Notes: generated by a model from the sequence alone, not told the origin. A DNA stretch of 64,000 nt from Astropecten irregularis (GCA_963971285.1 OZ020249.1:3906001-3970000); one strand, 5' to 3'; positions 44,389 through 58,145 are shown, counted from the stretch's first letter. A program made the numbers and translations.

Positions 44389-44786
44389 GTAAGGATGTTT
44401 CCATATCAACATCTGCATGTATGATTGTACAGCGGTTGCTAATGGGATGCCGTAGACAGTGTCTGTCTCCCTCTAGTGATCATGATGAGTCAGGTATTGC
44501 CACTCAAGTGAGTGTCTGTCTCCTTCTTGTAATACAAAAGATCTAATCTGACATCAGATTGGTTGCTATGTCTGTTTGTTTGTAGGCCTTCTTGTTCTCC
44601 AGTGTCATAAGTTTGCCTATCTGAAACCAAAATCTGAATTGGGTCGACCTCAAGTCGCTCCAGATCTATTGAGTTCAATGGAAATGCTGGGACACCTGTC
44701 TGAAACAGGGGTTATAAATTGAGTGGCAATACCTGACTCATCATGATCACTAGAGGAAGACAGGACATTGTCTATGGCAACCAAGT

Positions 44787-45234
44787 CAGAGCCGTAAATA
44801 AAGAGAGTTTGGCCTACTCGGTTTCAGGCATCTCATTTATAATTGGTCAATAGCCCTCACGTGACTACAAGGCGCCATGTTAGCTACCAACTTTGAGTCA
44901 ATCAATTGCAATATTTCACATTTGTCTTTGCCCTATATTTAGGAGAAATGCACATTCCATGGTTTCATGATCACAACAAATGGCACACCATTGTAAAGAG
45001 GAATAACGAAGCTTTTCAATGATGTCAGATTCACCGTTCATAGATTCGTAACGAAAAAGATATAATCCCTCAAACCAGTTGAGTTGCAGAACTTTTTTGA
45101 GGGGTTTATTAGACAAACAACCATTGCTAAAATAGTTTGCGCGCCCGCGCGAGCGTGTGTACGCGCATCCACTGTAGGTCCCAAACATGGCGCAGTTGGC
45201 CAAACTCTCTTTTTACTCTCTATTTACGGCTCTG
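44787..45234. mobile_element. F MITE copy 5
   Basis: 448 bp, GTCAGATTCACC variant. Confidence 0.85.
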
Positions 45235-45655
45235 AACCAAGTGAGTGTCTGTCTCCCTCTAGTGATCATCATGAGTCAAGTATTGCCACTCAAGTGAGTG
45301 TCTGTCTCCTTCTAGTAATCATCATGAGTCAGGTATTGCCACTCGAGTGAGTGTCTGTCTTTCTCCGGTGATCATTCATCTCATTTATTTATGTGCACTT
45401 TATAGACTCCCCACTCTTGAAAATAGAAGAGGTATTAATATGGTTAATTATTGTATTTTCTTATATAAGCATTTTCATAATCATTTCACCAACATAGATG
45501 CAAACCCTTACTGTTTATATGCTCCTGTGCGGCGGACAAGGCATGCCGTAGCTGTGCTATACCATCTGACCCATCCAGTCCTTTTATGGGCCTTCTGCAT
45601 TGAGAATCTACAATCCATGTTGTTTCATTCATTTTCCTCTTTCTTTATTTGACAG

Positions 45656-45839
45656 TTACAATGGACAAAAACGTTGACACGATTCAGGTTCAGCTACCTT
45701 CAAATATCAGGATAACCAGCCTGTTCACCTATGAACTGGAGAGGGCGCTAGTTGCTGACAAGCTTGATATGATCATCCAATCGTTAAAGGATTTGCCATC
45801 TGTGTTACATGAGGGAACGTCAATCTGAACCAGCTGCAG
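45656..45839 (+). pseudogene. HMBS: HMBS-like exon, array copy 14
   Basis: Ser21, Gln41, TGA57; unit of the 1.45-kb F-bearing type. Confidence 0.8.
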
Positions 45840-46242
45840 GTAAGGATGTTTCCATATCAACATCTGCATGTATGATTGTACAGCGGTTGCTAATGGGATG
45901 CCGTAGACAGTGTCTGTCTCCCTCTAGTGATCATGATGAGTCAGGTATTGCCACTCAGATCAAGTGAGTGTCTGTCTCCTTCTTGTAATACAAAAGATCT
46001 AATCTGACATCAGATTGGTTGCTATGTCTGTTTGTTTGTAGGCCTTCTTGTTCTCCAGTGTCATAAGTTTGCCTATCTGAAACCAAAATCTGAATTGGGT
46101 CGACCTCAAGTCGCTCCTGATCTATTGAGTTCAATGGAAATGCTGGGACACCTGTCTGAAACAGGGGTTATAAATTGAGTGGCAATACCTGACTCATCAT
46201 GATCACTAGAGGAAGACAGGACATTGTCTATGGCAACCAAGT

Positions 46243-46690
46243 CAGAGCCGTAAATAAAGAGAGTTTGACCTACTCGGTTTCAGGCATCTCATTTATAATT
46301 GGTCAATAGCCCTCACGTGACTACAAGGCGCCATGTTAGCTACCAACTTTGAGTCAATCAATTGCAATATTTCACATTTGTCTTTGCCCTATATTTAGGA
46401 GAAATGCACATTCCATGGTTTCATGATCACAACAAATGGCACACCATTGTAAAGAGGAATAACGAAGCTTTCCAATGATGTCAGTTTCACCGTTCATAGA
46501 TTCGTAACGAAAAAGATATAATCCCTCAAACCAGTTGAGTTGCAGAACTTTTTTGAGGGGTTTATTAGACAAACAACCATTGCTAAAATAGTTTGCGCGC
46601 CCGCGCGAGCGTGTGTACGCGCATCCAATGTAGGTCCCAAACATGGCGCAGTTGGCCAAACTCTCTTTTTACTCTCTATTTACGGCTCTG
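46243..46690. mobile_element. F MITE copy 6
   Basis: 448 bp; GAGTTTGACC in the left terminus. Confidence 0.85.
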
Positions 46691-47111
46691 AACCAAGTGA
46701 GTGTCTGTCTCCCTCTAGTGATCATCATGAGTCAAGTATTGCCACTCAAGTGAGTGTCTGTCTCCTTCTAGTAATCATCATGAGTCAGGTATTGCCACTC
46801 GAGTGAGTGTCTGTCTTTCTCCAGTGATCATTCATCTCATTTATTTATGTGCACTTTATAGACTCCCCACTCTTGAAAATAGAAGAGGTATTAATATGGT
46901 TAATTATTGTATTTTCTTATATAAGCATTTTCATAATCATTTCACCAACATAGATGCAAACCCTTACTGTTTATATGCTCCTGTGCGGCGGACAAGGCAT
47001 GCCGTAGCTGTGCTATACCATCTGACCCATCCAGTCCTTTTATGGGCCTTCTGCATTGAGAATCTACAATCCATGTTGTTTCATTCATTTTCCTCTTTCT
47101 TTATTTGACAG

Positions 47112-47295
47112 TTACAATGGACAAAAACGTTGACACGATTCAGGTTCAGCTACCTTCAAATATCAGGATAACCAGCCTGTTCACCTATGAACTGGAGAGG
47201 GCGCTAGTTGCTGACAAGCTTGATATGATCATCCAATCGTTAAAGGATTTGCCATCTGTGTTACATGAGGGAACGTCAATCTGAACCAGCTGCAG
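47112..47295 (+). pseudogene. HMBS: HMBS-like exon, array copy 15
   Basis: Ser21, Gln41, TGA57; 1.45-kb F-bearing unit. Confidence 0.8.
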
Positions 47296-47693
47296 GTAAG
47301 GATGTTTCCATATCAACATCTGCATGTATGATTGTACAGCGGTTGCTAATGGGATGCCGTAGACAGTGTCTGTCTCCCTCTAGTGATCATGATGAGTCAG
47401 GTATTGCCACTCAAGTGAGTGTCTGTCTCCTTCTTGTAATACAAAAGATCTAATCTGACATCAGATTGGTTGCTATGTCTGTTTGTTTGTAGGCCTTCTT
47501 GTTCTCCAGTGTCATAAGTTTGCCTATCTGAAACCAAAATCTGAATTGGGTCGACCTCAAGTCGCTCCTGATCTATTGAGTTCAATGGAAATGCTGGGAC
47601 ACCTGTCTGAAACAGGGGTTATAAATTGAGTGGCAATACCTGACTCATCATGATCACTAGAGGAAGACAGGACATTGTCTATGGCAACCAAGT

Positions 47694-48141
47694 CAGAGCC
47701 GTAAATAAAGAGAGTTTGGCCTACTCGGTTTCAGGCATCTCATTTATAATTGGTCAATAGCCCTCACGTGACTACAAGGCGCCATGTTAGCTACCAACTT
47801 TGAGTCAATCAATTGCAATATTTCACATTTGTCTTTGCCCTATATTTAGGAGAAATGCACATTCCATGGTTTCATGATCACAACAAATGGCACACCATTG
47901 TAAAGAGGAATAACGAAGCTTTCCAATGATGTCAGTTTCACCGTTCATAGATTCGTAACGAAAAAGATATAATCCCTCAAACCAGTTGAGTTGCAGAACT
48001 TTTTTGAGGGGTTTATTAGACAAACAACCATTGCTAAAATAGTTTGCGCGCCCGCGCGAGCGTGTGTACGCGCATCCAATGTAGGTCCCAAACATGGCGC
48101 AGTTGGCCAAACTCTCTTTTTACTCTCTATTTACGGCTCTG
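47694..48141. mobile_element. F MITE copy 7
   Basis: 448 bp, standard form. Confidence 0.85.
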
Positions 48142-48562
48142 AACCAAGTGAGTGTCTGTCTCCCTCTAGTGATCATCATGAGTCAAGTATTGCCACTCAA
48201 GTGAGTGTCTGTCTCCTTCTAGTAATCATCATGAGTCAGGTATTGCCACTCGAGTGAGTGTCTGTCTTTCTCCAGTGATCATTCATCTCATTTATTTATG
48301 TGCACTTTATAGACTCCCCACTCTTGAAAATAGAAGAGGTATTAATATGGTTAATTATTGTATTTTCTTATATAAGCATTTTCATAATCATTTCACCAAC
48401 ATAGATGCAAACCCTTACTGTTTATATGCTCCTGTGCGGCGGACAAGGCATGCCGTAGCTGTGCTATACCATCTGACCCATCCAGTCCTTTTATGGGCCT
48501 TCTGCATTGAGAATCTACAATCCATGTTGTTTCATTCATTTTCCTCTTTCTTTATTTGACAG

Positions 48563-48746
48563 TTACAATGGACAAAAACGTTGACATGATTCAGGTTCAG
48601 CTACCTTCAAATATCAGGATAACCAGCCTGTTCACCTATGAACTGTAGAGGGCGCTAGTTGCTGACAAGCTTGATATGATCATCCAATCGTTAAAGGATT
48701 TGCCATCTGTGTTACATGAGGGAACGTCAATCTGAACCAGCTGCAG
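48563..48746 (+). pseudogene. HMBS: HMBS-like exon, array copy 16, two stops
   Basis: Met8, TAG28, Gln41, TGA57, the same combination as copy 8, 13.66 kb upstream. Evidence of a multi-unit duplication. Confidence 0.8.
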
Positions 48747-49151
48747 GTAAGGATGTTTCCATATCAACATCTGCATGTATGATTGTACAGCGGTTGCTAA
48801 TGGGGATGCCGTAGACAGTGTCTGTCTCCCTCTAGTGATCATGATGAGTCAGGTATTGCCACTCAGATCAAGTGAGTGTCTGTCTCCTTCTTGTAATACA
48901 AAAGATCTAATCTGACATCAGATTGGTTGCTATGTCCGTTTGTTTGTAGGCCTACTTGTTTTCCAGTGTCATAAGTTTGCCTATCTGAAACCAAAATCTG
49001 AATTGGGTTGACCTAAAGTCGCTCCTGATCTATTGAGTTCAATGGCAATGCTGGGACACCTGTCTGAAACGGGGGTTATAAATTGAGTGGCAATACCTGA
49101 CTCATCGTGATCACTAGAGGGAGACAGACATGTGAATGTCTGACTACTAGG

Positions 49152-49422
49152 AACCATTTCGAGCTTGAAAAATGCCAATCAATTTGTCATGCAAGGATTT
49201 TTGTGTAATTTGAGGCCATTTTGTTAGTCAGTGAAATTTAAGAAAAATCATGTGGTCCCCCACAGCAGTTTTTTTCAATTTTTGCCCAAAAGTAACTTTT
49301 TTCAGAAATGCGCGCTACCTTCCTCATAGCTAGCTATGACTACCAGGAACCATTCCCAGCAAGAAAAATGCCAATCAACTTGTCATGGAAGGATTTTGGT
49401 GTAATTTGAGGCCATTTTCGTA
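49152..49422. repeat. E satellite block, about 1.4 units
   Basis: Minimal form, TTTTTTCAG variant. Confidence 0.85.
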
Positions 49423-49888
49423 GTCATGATGATCACTAGAGGGAGACAGACATTGTCTATGGCAACCAAGTGATCGAGTGTCTGTCTCCTTCTAGTAATC
49501 ATCATGAGTCAGGTATTGCCACTCCAGTGAGTGTCTGTCTCCTTCTAGTAATCATCATGAGTCAGGTATTGCCACTCAAGTGAATGTCCGTCTTTCTCTA
49601 GTGATGTTTCATCTCATTTATTTATGTGCACTTTATAGACTCCCCACTCTTGAAAATAGAAGACGTGTTAACATGGTTAATTATTGTATTTTCTTATATA
49701 AGCATTTTCATAATCATTTCACCAACATAGATGCAAACCCTTACTGCTTATATGCTCCTGTGCGGCGGACAAGGTATGCTGTAGCTGTGCTATACCATCT
49801 GACCCATCCAGTCCTTTAATGGGCCTTCTGCATTGAGAATCTACAATCCATTCTGTTTCATTCATTTTCCTCTTTCTTTATTTGACAG

Positions 49889-50072
49889 TTACAATGGACA
49901 AAAACGTTGACACGATTCAGGTTCAGCTACCTTCAAATATCAGGATAACCAGCCTGTTCACCTATGAACTGGAGAGGGCGCTAGTTGCTGACAAGCTTGA
50001 TATGATCATCCAATCGTTAAAGGATTTGCCATCTGTGTTACATGAGGGAACGTCAATCTGAACCAGCTGCAG
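49889..50072 (+). pseudogene. HMBS: HMBS-like exon, array copy 17
   Basis: Ser21, Gln41, TGA57; counterpart of copy 9. Confidence 0.8.
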
Positions 50073-50475
50073 GTAAGGATGTTTCCATATCAACATCTGC
50101 ATGTATGATTGTACAGCGGTTGCTAATGGGATGCCGTAGACAGTGTCTGTCTCCCTCTAGTGATCATGATGAGTCAGGTATTGCCACTCAGATCAAGTGA
50201 GTGTCTGTCTCCTTCTTGTAATACAAAAGATCTAATCTGACATCAGATTGGTTGCTATGTCTGTTTGTTTGTAAGCCTTCTTGTTCTCCAGTGTCATAAG
50301 TTTGCCTATCTGAAACCAAAATCTGAATTGGGTCGACCTCAAGTCGCTCCTGATCTATTGAGTTCAATGGAAATGCTGGGACACCTGTCTGAAACAGGGG
50401 TTATAAATTGAGTGGCAATACCTGACTCATCATGATCACTAGAGGAAGACAGGACATTGTCTATGGCAACCAAGT

Positions 50476-50923
50476 CAGAGCCGTAAATAAAGAGAGTTTG
50501 GCCTACTCGGTTTCAGGCATCTCATTTATAATTGGTCAATAGCCCTCACGTGACTACAAGGCGCCATGTTAGCTACCAACTTTGAGTCAATCAATTGCAA
50601 TATTTCACATTTGTCTTTGCCCTATATTTAGGAGAAATGCACATTCCATGGTTTCATGATCACAACAAATGGCACACCATTGTAAAGAGGAATAACGAAG
50701 CTTTCCAATGATGTCAGTTTCACCGTTCATAGATTCGTAACGAAAAAGATATAATCCCTCAAACCAGTTGAGTTGCAGAACTTTTTTGAGGGGTTTATTA
50801 GACAAACAACCATTGCTAAAATAGTTTGCGCGCCCGCGCGAGCGTGTGTACGCGCATCCAATGTAGGTCCCAAACATGGCGCAGTTGGCCAAACTCTCTT
50901 TTTACTCTCTTTTTACGGCTCTG
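50476..50923. mobile_element. F MITE copy 8
   Basis: 448 bp; CTCTTTTTACGG in the right terminus. Confidence 0.85.
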
Positions 50924-51344
50924 AACCAAGTGAGTGTCTGTCTCCCTCTAGTGATCATCATGAGTCAAGTATTGCCACTCAAGTGAGTGTCTGTCTCCTT
51001 CTAGTAATCATCATTAGTCAGGTATTGCCACTCGAGTGAGTGTCTGTCTTTCTCCAGTGATCATTCATCTCATTTATTTATGTGCACTTTATAGACTCCC
51101 CACTCTTGAAAATAGAAGAGGTATTAATATGGTTAATTATTGTATTTTCTTATATAAGCATTTTCATAATCATTTCACCAACATAGATGCAAACCCTTAC
51201 TGTTTATATGCTCCTGTGCGGCGGACAAGGCATGCCGTAGCTGTGCTATACCATCTGACCCATCCAGTCCTTTTATGGGCCTTCTGCATTGAGAATCTAC
51301 AATCCATGTTGTTTCATTCATTTTCCTCTTTCTTTATTTGACAG

Positions 51345-51528
51345 TTACAATGGACAAAAACGTTGACACGATTCAGGTTCAGCTACCTTCAAATATCAGG
51401 ATAACCAGCCTGTTCACCTATGAACTGGAGAGGGCGCTAGTTGCTGACAAGCTTGATATGATCATCCAATCGTTAAAGGATTTGCCATCTGTGTTACATG
51501 AGGGAACGTCAATCTGAACCAGCTGCAG
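51345..51528 (+). pseudogene. HMBS: HMBS-like exon, array copy 18
   Basis: Ser21, Gln41, TGA57; F-bearing unit. Confidence 0.8.
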
Positions 51529-51926
51529 GTAAGGATGTTTCCATATCAACATCTGCATGTATGATTGTACAGCGGTTGCTAATGGGATGCCGTAGACAGT
51601 GTCTGTCTCCCTCTAGTGATCATGATGAGTCAGGTATTGCCACTCAAGTGAGTGTCTGTCTCCTTCTTGTAATACAAAAGATCTAATCTGACATCAGATT
51701 GGTTGCTATGTCTGTTTGTTTGTAGGCCTTCTTGTTCTCCAGTGTCATAAGTTTGCCTATCTGAAACCAAAATCTGAATTGGGTCGACCTCAAGTCGCTC
51801 CTGATCTATTGAGTTCAATGGAAATGCTGGGACACCTGTCTGAAACAGGGGTTATAAATTGAGTGGCAATACCTGACTCATCATGATCACTAGAGGAAGA
51901 CAGGACATTGTCTATGGCAACCAAGT

Positions 51927-52374
51927 CAGAGCCGTAAATAAAGAGAGTTTGGCCTACTCGGTTTCAGGCATCTCATTTATAATTGGTCAATAGCCCTCAC
52001 GTGACTACAAGGCGCCATGTTAGCTACCAACTTTGAGTCAATCAATTGCAATATTTCACATTTGTCTTTGCCCTATATTTAGGAGAAATGCACATTCCAT
52101 GGTTTCATGATCACAACAAATGGCACACCATTGTAAAGAGGAATAACGAAGCTTTCCAATGATGTCAGTTTCACCGTTCATAGATTCGTAACGAAAAAGA
52201 TATAATCCCTCAAACCAGTTGAGTTGCAGAACTTTTTTGAGGGGTTTATTAGACAAACAACCATTGCTAAAATAGTTTGCGCGCCCGCGCGAGCGTGTGT
52301 ACGCGCATCCAATGTAGGTCCCAAACATGGCGCAGTTGGCCAAACTCTCTTTTTACTCTCTATTTACGGCTCTG
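51927..52374. mobile_element. F MITE copy 9
   Basis: 448 bp, standard form. Confidence 0.85.
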
Positions 52375-52795
52375 AACCAAGTGAGTGTCTGTCTCCCTCT
52401 AGTGATCATCATGAGTCAAGTATTGCCACTCAAGTGAGTGTCTGTCTCCTTCTAGTAATCATCATGAGTCAGGTATTGCCACTCGAGTGAGTGTCTGTCT
52501 TTCTCCAGTGATCATTCATCTCATTTATTTATGTGCACTTTATAGACTCCCCACTCTTGAAAATAGAAGAGGTATTAATATGGTTAATTATTGTATTTTC
52601 TTATATAAGCATTTTCATAATCATTTCACCAACATAGATGCAAACCCTTACTGTTTATATGCTCCTGTGCGGCGGACAAGGCATGCCGTAGCTGTGCTAT
52701 ACCATCTGACCCATCCAGTCCTTTTATGGGCCTTCTGCATTGAGAATCTACAATCCATGTTGTTTCATTCATTTTCCTCTTTCTTTATTTGACAG

Positions 52796-52979
52796 TTACA
52801 ATGGACAAAAACGTTGACACGATTCAGGTTCAGCTACCTTCAAATATCAGGATAACCAGCCTGTTCACCTATGAACTGGAGAGGGCGCTAGTTGCTGACA
52901 AGCTTGATATGATCATCCAATCGTTAAAGGATTTGCCATCTGTGTTACATGAGGGAACGTCAATCTGAACCAGCTGCAG
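52796..52979 (+). pseudogene. HMBS: HMBS-like exon, array copy 19
   Basis: Ser21, Gln41, TGA57. Followed by a second exon-less unit. Confidence 0.8.
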
Positions 52980-53165
52980 GTAAGGATGTTTCCATATCAA
53001 CATCTGCATGTATGATTGTACAGCGGTTGCTAATGGGGTTGCCGTAGACAGTGTCTGTCTCCCTCTAGTGATCATGATGAGTCAGGTATTGCCACTCAAG
53101 TGAGTGTCTGTTTCCTTCTAGTAATCATCGTGAGTCAGGTATTGCCCACTGATCTATACAAAAGA

Positions 53166-53348
53166 TCTAATCTGACATCGGACTTGCTTGAAATATATCA
53201 AAATTTTGCATTATCGTCATGGGTCAAAAAGTGGATGTTTTCACCAGGTCTGGACCTGATAGCCAGCGGGCAGTTTTCAACACTGGTAGCCAGGGGTCCT
53301 GGGTGCGAGACCCGAAACAGCATAATGTTTTTTTCCGACACCAAAAAT
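53166..53348 (+). repeat. D module, long form, copy 6
   Basis: Counterpart of copy 4, about 12.06 kb downstream of it. Confidence 0.6.
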
Positions 53349-53594
53349 TCTAATCTGACATCAGATTGGTTGCTATGTCCGTTTGTTTGTAGACCTACTT
53401 GTTTTCCAGTGTCATAAGTTTGCCTATCTGAAACCAAAATCTGAATTGGGTCGACCTAAAGTCGCTCCTGATCTATTGAGTTCAATGGCAATGCTGGGAC
53501 GCCTGTTTGAAACGGGGGTTATAAATTGAGTGGCAATACCTGACTCATCATGATCACTACAGGGAGACAGACACGTGAATGTCTGACTACTAGG

Positions 53595-54063
53595 AACCAT
53601 TTTGAGCTTGAAAAATGCCAATCAATTTGTCATGCAAGGATTTTTGTGTAATTTGAGGCCATTTTGTTAGTCAGTGAAATTTAAGAAAAATCATGTGGTC
53701 CCCCACAGCAGTTTTTGTCAATTTTTGCCCAAAAGTAACTTTTTTCAGAAATGCGCGCTATCTTCCTCATAGGTAGCTATGACTACCAGGAACCATTCCC
53801 AGCAAGAAAAAATGCCAATCAACTTGTCATGGAAGGATTTGGGTGTAATTTGAGGCCATTTTGGTAGTCAGTCAAATTTCAGAAAAATCCATGTGGTCCC
53901 CCGCAGCAGCTTTTTTCAATTTTGGCCCCAAACCGACTTTTTTCAGAAATGCGCGCTAGCTTCCTCATAGCTAGCTATGACTACCAGGAACCATTCCCAG
54001 CAAGAAAAATGCCAATCAACTTGTCATGGAAGGATTTTGGTGTAATTTGAGGCCATTTTGTTA
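53595..54063. repeat. E satellite block, about 2.4 units
   Basis: Counterpart of 41537-42005. Confidence 0.85.
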
Positions 54064-54441
54064 GTCATGATGATCACTAGAGGGAGACAGACATTGTCTA
54101 TGGCAACCAAGTGGGTGTCTGTCTCCTTCTAGTAATCATCATGAGTCAGGTATTGCCACTCAAGTGAGTGTCGGTCTCCTTCTTGTAATACAAAAGATCT
54201 AATCTGACATTAGATTGGTTGCTATGTCCGTTTGTTTGTAGGCCGACTTGTTCTCCAGTGTCATAAGTTTGCCTATCTGAAACCAAAATCTGAATTGGGT
54301 CGACCTAAAGTCGCTCCTGATCTATTGAGTTCAATGGCAATGCTGGGACACCTGTCTGAAACGGGGGTTATAAATTGAGTGGCACTACCTGACTCATCAT
54401 GATCACTAGAGGAAGACAGACATTGTCTATGGCAACCAAGT

Positions 54442-54874
54442 CAGAGCCGTAAATAAAGAGAGTTTGGCCAACTCGGTTTCAGGCATCTCATTTATGATTG
54501 GTCAAAAGCCCTCACGTGACTACAAGGCGCCATGTTAGCTACCAACTTTGAGTCAATCAATTGCAATATTTCACATTTGTCTTTGCCCTATATTTAGGAG
54601 AAATGCACATTCCATGGTTTCATGATCACAACAAATGGCACACCATTGTAAAGAGGAATAACGAAGCTTTCCAATGATGTCAGTTTCACCGTTCATAGAT
54701 CCGTAACAAAAAAGATATAATCCCTCAAACTTGAGTTGCAGAACTTGTTGAGGGGTTTATTAGACAAACAACCATTGCTAAAATAGTTTGCGCGCCCGCG
54801 CGCGTGTGTATGTGCATCCACTGTAGGTCCCCAACATGGCGCAGTTGGCCAAACTCTCTTTAGTTACGGCTCTG
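54442..54874. mobile_element. F MITE copy 10, 433-bp subtype
   Basis: Same deletions as copy 4, 12.06 kb away. Confidence 0.85.
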
Positions 54875-55017
54875 AACCAAGTGAGTGTCTGTCTCCCTCT
54901 AGTGATCATCATGAGTCAAGTATTGCCACTCAAGTGAGTGTCTGTCTCCTTCTAGTAATCATCGTGAGTCAGGTATTGCCACTCGAGTGAGTGTCTGTCT
55001 TTCTCTAGTGATCATTC

Positions 55018-55129
55018 ATCTCATTTATTTATGTGCACTTTATAGACTCCCCACTCTTGAAAATAGAAGAGGTATTACCATGGTTAATTATTGTATTTTC
55101 TTATATAAGCATTTTCATAATCATTTCAT
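55018..55129 (+). other. Exon-less array unit, deletion junction 2
   Basis: The same junction to the base (55128/55129), so one deletion event was later duplicated. Confidence 0.8.
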
Positions 55130-55278
55130 AAAATTTTGCATTATCGTCACGGGTCAAAAAGTGGATGTTTTCACCAGGTCTGGACCTGATAGCCAGCGGA
55201 CAGTTTTCAACACTGGTAGCCAGGGGTCCTGGGTGCGAGACCCGAAACAGCATAATGTTTTTTTCCGACACCAAAAAT
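55129..55278 (+). repeat. D module, 5'-truncated, copy 7
   Basis: Same truncation junction as copy 5. Confidence 0.6.
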
Positions 55279-55524
55279 TCTAATCTGACATCAGATTGGT
55301 TGCTATGTCCGTTTGTTTGTAGGCCTACTTGTTTTCCAGTGTCATAAGTTTGCCTATCTGAAACCAAAATCTGAATTGGGTTGACCTAAAGTCGTTCCTG
55401 ATCTATTGAGTTCAATGGCAATGCTGGGACACCTGTCTGAAACGGGGGTTATAAATTGAGTGGCAATACCTGACTCATCATGATCACTAGAGGGAGACAG
55501 ACATGTGAATGTCTGACTACTAGG

Positions 55525-56190
55525 AACCATTTTCGAGCTTGAAAAATGCCAATCAATTTGTCATGCAAGGATTTTTGTGTAATTTGAGGCCATTTTGTTA
55601 GTCAGTGAAATTTAAGAAAAATCATGTGGTCCCCCACAGCACCTTTTTTCAATTTTTGCCCAAAAGTAACTTTTTTCAGAAATGCGCGCTACCTTCCTCA
55701 TAGCTAGCTATGACTACCAGGAACCATTTCGAGCTTGAAAAATGCCAATCAAATTGTCATGCAAGGATTTTGGTGTAATTTGAGGCCATTTTGTTAGTCA
55801 GTGAAATTTAAGAAAAATCATGTGGTCCCCCACAGCAGCTTTTTTCAATTTTGGCCCCAAATCGACTTTTTTCAGAAATGCGCGCTACCTTCCTCATAGC
55901 TAGCTATGACTACCAGGAACCATTCCCAGCAAGAAAAATGCCAATCAACTTGTCATGAAAGGATTTTGGTGTAATTTGAGGCTATTTTGGTAGTCAGTCA
56001 AATTTCAGAAAAATCCATGTGGTCCCCCACAGCAGCTTTTTTCAATTTTTGCCCAAAAGTAACTTTTTTTCAGAAAAGCGTGCTATCTTCCTCTTAGGTA
56101 GCTATGACTACCAGGAACCATTCCCAGCAAGAAAAATGCCAATCAACTTGTCATGGAAGGATTTTGGTGTAATTTGAGGCCATTTTGGTA
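55525..56190. repeat. E satellite block, about 3.3 units
   Basis: Contains a second unit that starts with the CATTTCGAGCTTG end type, i.e. a duplicated block edge. Confidence 0.85.
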
Positions 56191-56600
56191 GTCATGATGA
56201 TCACTAGAGGGAGACAGACATTGTCTATGGCAACCAAGTGAGTGTCTGTCTCCTTCTAGTAATCATCATGAGTCAGGTATTGCCACTCAAGTGAATGTCC
56301 GTCTTTCTCTAGTGATCTTTCATCTCATTTATTTATGTGCACTTTATAGACTCCCCACTCTTGAAAATAGAAGACGTGTTAACATGGTTAATTATTGTAT
56401 TTTCTTATATAAGCATTTTCATAATCATTTCACCAACATAGATGCAAACCCTTACTGTTGATATGCTCCTGTGCGGCTGACAAGGTATGCCGTAGCTGTG
56501 CTATACCATCTGACCCATCCAGTCCTTTAATGGGCCTTCTGCATTGAGAATCTACAATTCCTTTCTGTTTCATTCATTTTCCTCTTTCTTTATTTGACAG

Positions 56601-56784
56601 CTACAATGGACAAAAACGTTGACACGATTCAGGTTCAGCTACCTTCAAATATCAGGATAACCAGCCTGTTCACCTATGAACTAGAGAGGGCGCTAGTTGC
56701 TGACAAGCTTGATATGATCATCCATTCGTTAAAGGATTTGCCATCTGTGTTACATGAGGGAACGTCAATCTGAACCAGCTGCAG
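56601..56784 (+). pseudogene. HMBS: HMBS-like exon, array copy 20
   Basis: First base after the acceptor is C (GACAGCTACAATGG), changing the split codon from Val to Ala if joined to G. His41, TGA57. Confidence 0.8.
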
Positions 56785-57182
56785 GTAAGGATGTTTCCAT
56801 ATCAACATCTGCATGTATGATTGTACAGCGGTTGCTAATGGGGATGCCGTAGACAGTGTCTGTCTCCCTCTACTGATCATGATGAGTCAGGTATTGCCAC
56901 TCAAGTGAGTGTCTGTCTCCTTCTTGTAATACAAAAGATCTAATCTGACATCAGATTGGTTGCTATGTCCGTTTGCTTGTAGGCCTACTTGTTCTCCAGT
57001 GTCATAAGTTTGCCTATCTGAAACCAAAATCTGAATTGGGTCGACCTAAAGTCGCTCCTGATCTATTGAGTTCAATGGCAATGCTGGGACGCCTGTCTGA
57101 AACGGGGGTTATAAATTGAGTGGCAAAACCTGACTCATCATGATCACTAGAGGAAGACAGACATTGTCTATGGCAACCAAGT

Positions 57183-57618
57183 CAGAGCCGTAAATAAAGA
57201 GAGTTTGGCCAACTCGGTTTCAGGCATCTCATTTATGATTGGTCAATAGCCCTCACGTGACTACAAGGCGCGATGTTAGCTACCAACTTTGAGTCAATCA
57301 ATTGCAATATTTCACATTTGTCTTTGCCCTATATTTAGGAGAAATGCACATTCCATGGTTTCATGATCACAACAAATGGCACACCATTGTAAAGAGGAAT
57401 AACGAAGCTTTCCAATGATGTCAGTTTCACCGTTCATAGATCCGTAACAAAAAAGATATAATCCCTCAAACTTGAGTGGCAGAACTTTTTTGAGGGGTTT
57501 ATTAGACAAACAACCATTGCTAAAATAGTTTGCGCGCCCGCGCGCGCGTGTGTACGCGCATCCACTGTAGGTCCCCAACATGGCGCAGTTGGCCAAACTC
57601 TCTTTATTTACGGCTCTG
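57183..57618. mobile_element. F MITE copy 11, 436-bp subtype
   Basis: Right terminus CTCTTTATTTACGG pairs better with the left terminus than the 448-bp form and may be closer to the original element. Confidence 0.85.
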
Positions 57619-57624
57619 AACCAA

Positions 57625-57836
57625 GTGAGTGTCTGTCTCCCTCTAGTGATCATCATGAGTCAAGTATTGCCACTCAAGTGAGTGTCTGTCTCCTTCTAGT
57701 AATCATCGTGAGTCAGGTATTGCCACTCGAGTGAGTGTCTGTCTCCTTCTAGTAATCATCGTGAGTCAGGTATTGCCACTCGAGTGAGTGTCTGTCTCCT
57801 TCTAGTAATCATCATGAGTCAGGTATTGCCACCCAA
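57625..57836 (+). repeat. 53-bp minisatellite, four units
   Basis: Exactly 4 x 53 bp, directly after the F MITE; two units end in CTCGAG and the last in CCCAAG. Confidence 0.9.
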
Positions 57837-58145
57837 GTGAATGTCCGTCTTTCTCTAGTGATCATTCATCTCATTCATTTATGTGCACTTTATAGACTCC
57901 CCACTCTTGAAAATAGAAGAGGTATTAATATGGATAATTATTGTATTTTCTTATATAAGCATTTTCATAATCATTTCACCAACATAGATGCAAACCCTTA
58001 CTGTTTATATGCTCCTGTGCGGCGGACAAGGCATGCCGTAGCTGTGCTATACCATCTGACCCATCCAGTCCTTTTATGGGCCTTCTGCATTGAGAATCTA
58101 CAATCCATGTTGTTTCATTCATTTTCCTCTTTCTTTATTTGACAG

